Shown here: positions 6,236-6,713 of the stretch, in pieces
How the letters are laid out: every line of letters begins with the position of its first letter
Position numbering within the stretch: the stretch's first letter is position 1
Source: a bacterium
GTDB taxonomy: Bacteria > UBA9089
Reading direction: 5' to 3'
Assembly: GCA_003485015.1 (NCBI GenBank)
Contig: DNCN01000106.1
Coordinates: 1 to 6,713, forward strand
DNA length: 6,713 bases
The notes under the pieces: model-generated
Database searches by the model: none
What the model was told of the DNA's origin: nothing
Seen by the model: the letters and a program-made list of their open reading frames with translations, nothing else
Made by a program: the position numbers and the translations under genes

Positions 6236-6292
6236 TGCCAACTTCAGGCTAAAGTATGGAGAGAAGGAGGCAGACGGTGTCTGAGGTTGCCA
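6236..6292. repeat. Imperfect 14-bp inverted repeat after the last gene
   Basis: TGCCAACTTCAGGC (6236-6249) faces GTCTGAGGTTGCCA (6279-6292). Eleven of 14 positions are Watson-Crick complements, and two of the three exceptions would be G-U pairs in RNA. No T-tract follows the right arm, so it is not a typical terminator. It lies eight bases past the stop of the PepSY-like gene and might be a transcript-end structure or the remains of an insertion-sequence end. A smaller hairpin, CAGAC GGT GTCTG (6271-6283), overlaps the right arm. Confidence 0.35.
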
Positions 6293-6449
6293 ATTCAGAT
6301 CTTGGACTATCTGGAGCTGAGTCTGACTCTGGTGAAATCAATAAAGGGTGCTGATAGAAAAAAGGATTAATTATTGGTCTTAAGGATTCTCTTTGTATCA
6401 TTGACCACCTTAGAGGAAGCTTACTTCCAATATCTTTGCAATATTGTTC
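6293..6449. other. Gene-free stretch, probably eroded insertion-sequence 3' end
   Basis: No intact gene, RNA or clear promoter is seen. By its place, after the last recognisable transposase motif on the minus strand, it should hold the remaining C-terminal coding part and end of the same decayed element. Its minus-strand translations are protein-like in patches but cannot be aligned by eye. Confidence 0.35.
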
Positions 6450-6713
6450 TTAAAGACTCCAACATAGACCCTTATCCAGGGAACTTAGTTGAAGGAGGGT
6501 GAATGCTAAAAAGACCAACGACCCACTGACGTGGGTACCCTACCTGAACGTTTGATACCGTTTTTTAAGTCTTTTAACATGTAGTCTTCTAGTCCTAAGT
6601 TTTGTTTGGCATTCTAGAAAGAGAATCTATCTATCTTCCAGCACTTTGTATAGGCCCTGATGATACTCTTCTTTCTTCCAGGTAGTCTCATTGGTAAGGA
6701 GGACTTTGTAACC
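6450..6713 (-). pseudogene. Decayed IS4/IS701-like DDE transposase, C-terminal part
   Basis: Reading leftward from the right edge, one frame gives GYKVLLTNETTWKKEE. After a frame change near 6664-6674, a second frame gives SIIRAYTKCWKIDRFSF, a TAG at 6614-6616, then NAKQNLGLEDYMLKDLKNGI. A third stretch, back in the first frame, gives LVFLAFTLLQLSSLDKG and stops at 6450-6452. In order these match the end of IS4/IS701-type transposases: 'TN...W...ii..Y..RW.IE.FFRD.KQ.LGLEDY.lR.lkgIKRHW.LVFLAYTLL'. The conserved Arg and catalytic Glu of the Y-R-E-K signature read as Cys and Asp, and the following Arg/Asp positions read as stop/Asn. About 20 extra bases separate KR from LVFLAF. The gene is certainly inactive here. 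Its N-terminal half would lie beyond the window; family assignment is from motif memory. Confidence 0.75.
6521..6536. repeat. 6-bp perfect hairpin inside the transposase remnant
   Basis: ACCCAC (6521-6526), loop TGAC, GTGGGT (6531-6536). It falls in the ~20 surplus bases between the KR and LVFLAF codons of the decayed transposase, and overlaps the palindrome GGGTACCC (6533-6540). Confidence 0.5.

Noticed and set aside
6256..6354. Small plus-strand ORF of 32 residues after the PepSY-like gene
   Set aside because: No ribosome binding site, low-complexity translation, and it lies where the decayed element's end is expected.
6533..6540. Palindrome GGGTACCC as a regulatory site
   Set aside because: It lies inside the transposase remnant and is explained by the local near-duplicate insertion; eight bases alone prove nothing.

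Overview
The window reads as accessory sequence from an uncultivated bacterium. It is fairly AT-rich with Lys/Glu/Ile-rich proteins, strong GGAGG-type ribosome binding sites and some GTG/TTG starts. The phylum cannot be fixed from these genes. A poorly cultured, metagenome-type lineage is my guess only. No rRNA, tRNA, CRISPR array or phage module was seen.

All recognisable genes lie on the plus strand, tightly spaced and probably co-transcribed in one or two blocks. From left to right they are: the 3' part of a zinc-ribbon membrane protein with a GTGQIYN motif (2-529); a four-helix membrane protein with a cytoplasmic-type TPR tail (543-1826); a soluble protein of unknown family (1903-2460); a membrane protein with a C-terminal PH-like domain, split by an apparent -1 frameshift (2482-3143); a two-helix membrane protein with a C-terminal pseudopilin-like globular domain but no prepilin signal (3240-3818); a multi-helix membrane protein (3963-4265) whose frame runs directly into a shifted FG-GAP/VCBS calcium-loop repeat ORF (4240-5031); and an anchored exported protein with PepSY/YcdB-type repeats (5056-6228).

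The last ~480 bases have no intact gene. Read on the minus strand, most of this stretch is the 3' half of a decayed IS4/IS701-like transposase. It can be followed across two frame changes and an in-frame stop, and it runs off the right edge of the window.

Most of the cluster consists of sensor- or scaffold-like domains (zinc ribbon, TPR, PH-like, pilin-like, FG-GAP, PepSY) mounted on membrane helices, with no obvious enzyme. The simplest reading is a poorly characterised cell-envelope gene set. Two of its genes carry apparent frame disruptions and a dead insertion sequence sits beside it, so partial decay, or indel errors in the assembly, must be weighed against programmed frameshifting. The most noteworthy item is the pilin-type domain on a non-pilin anchor.
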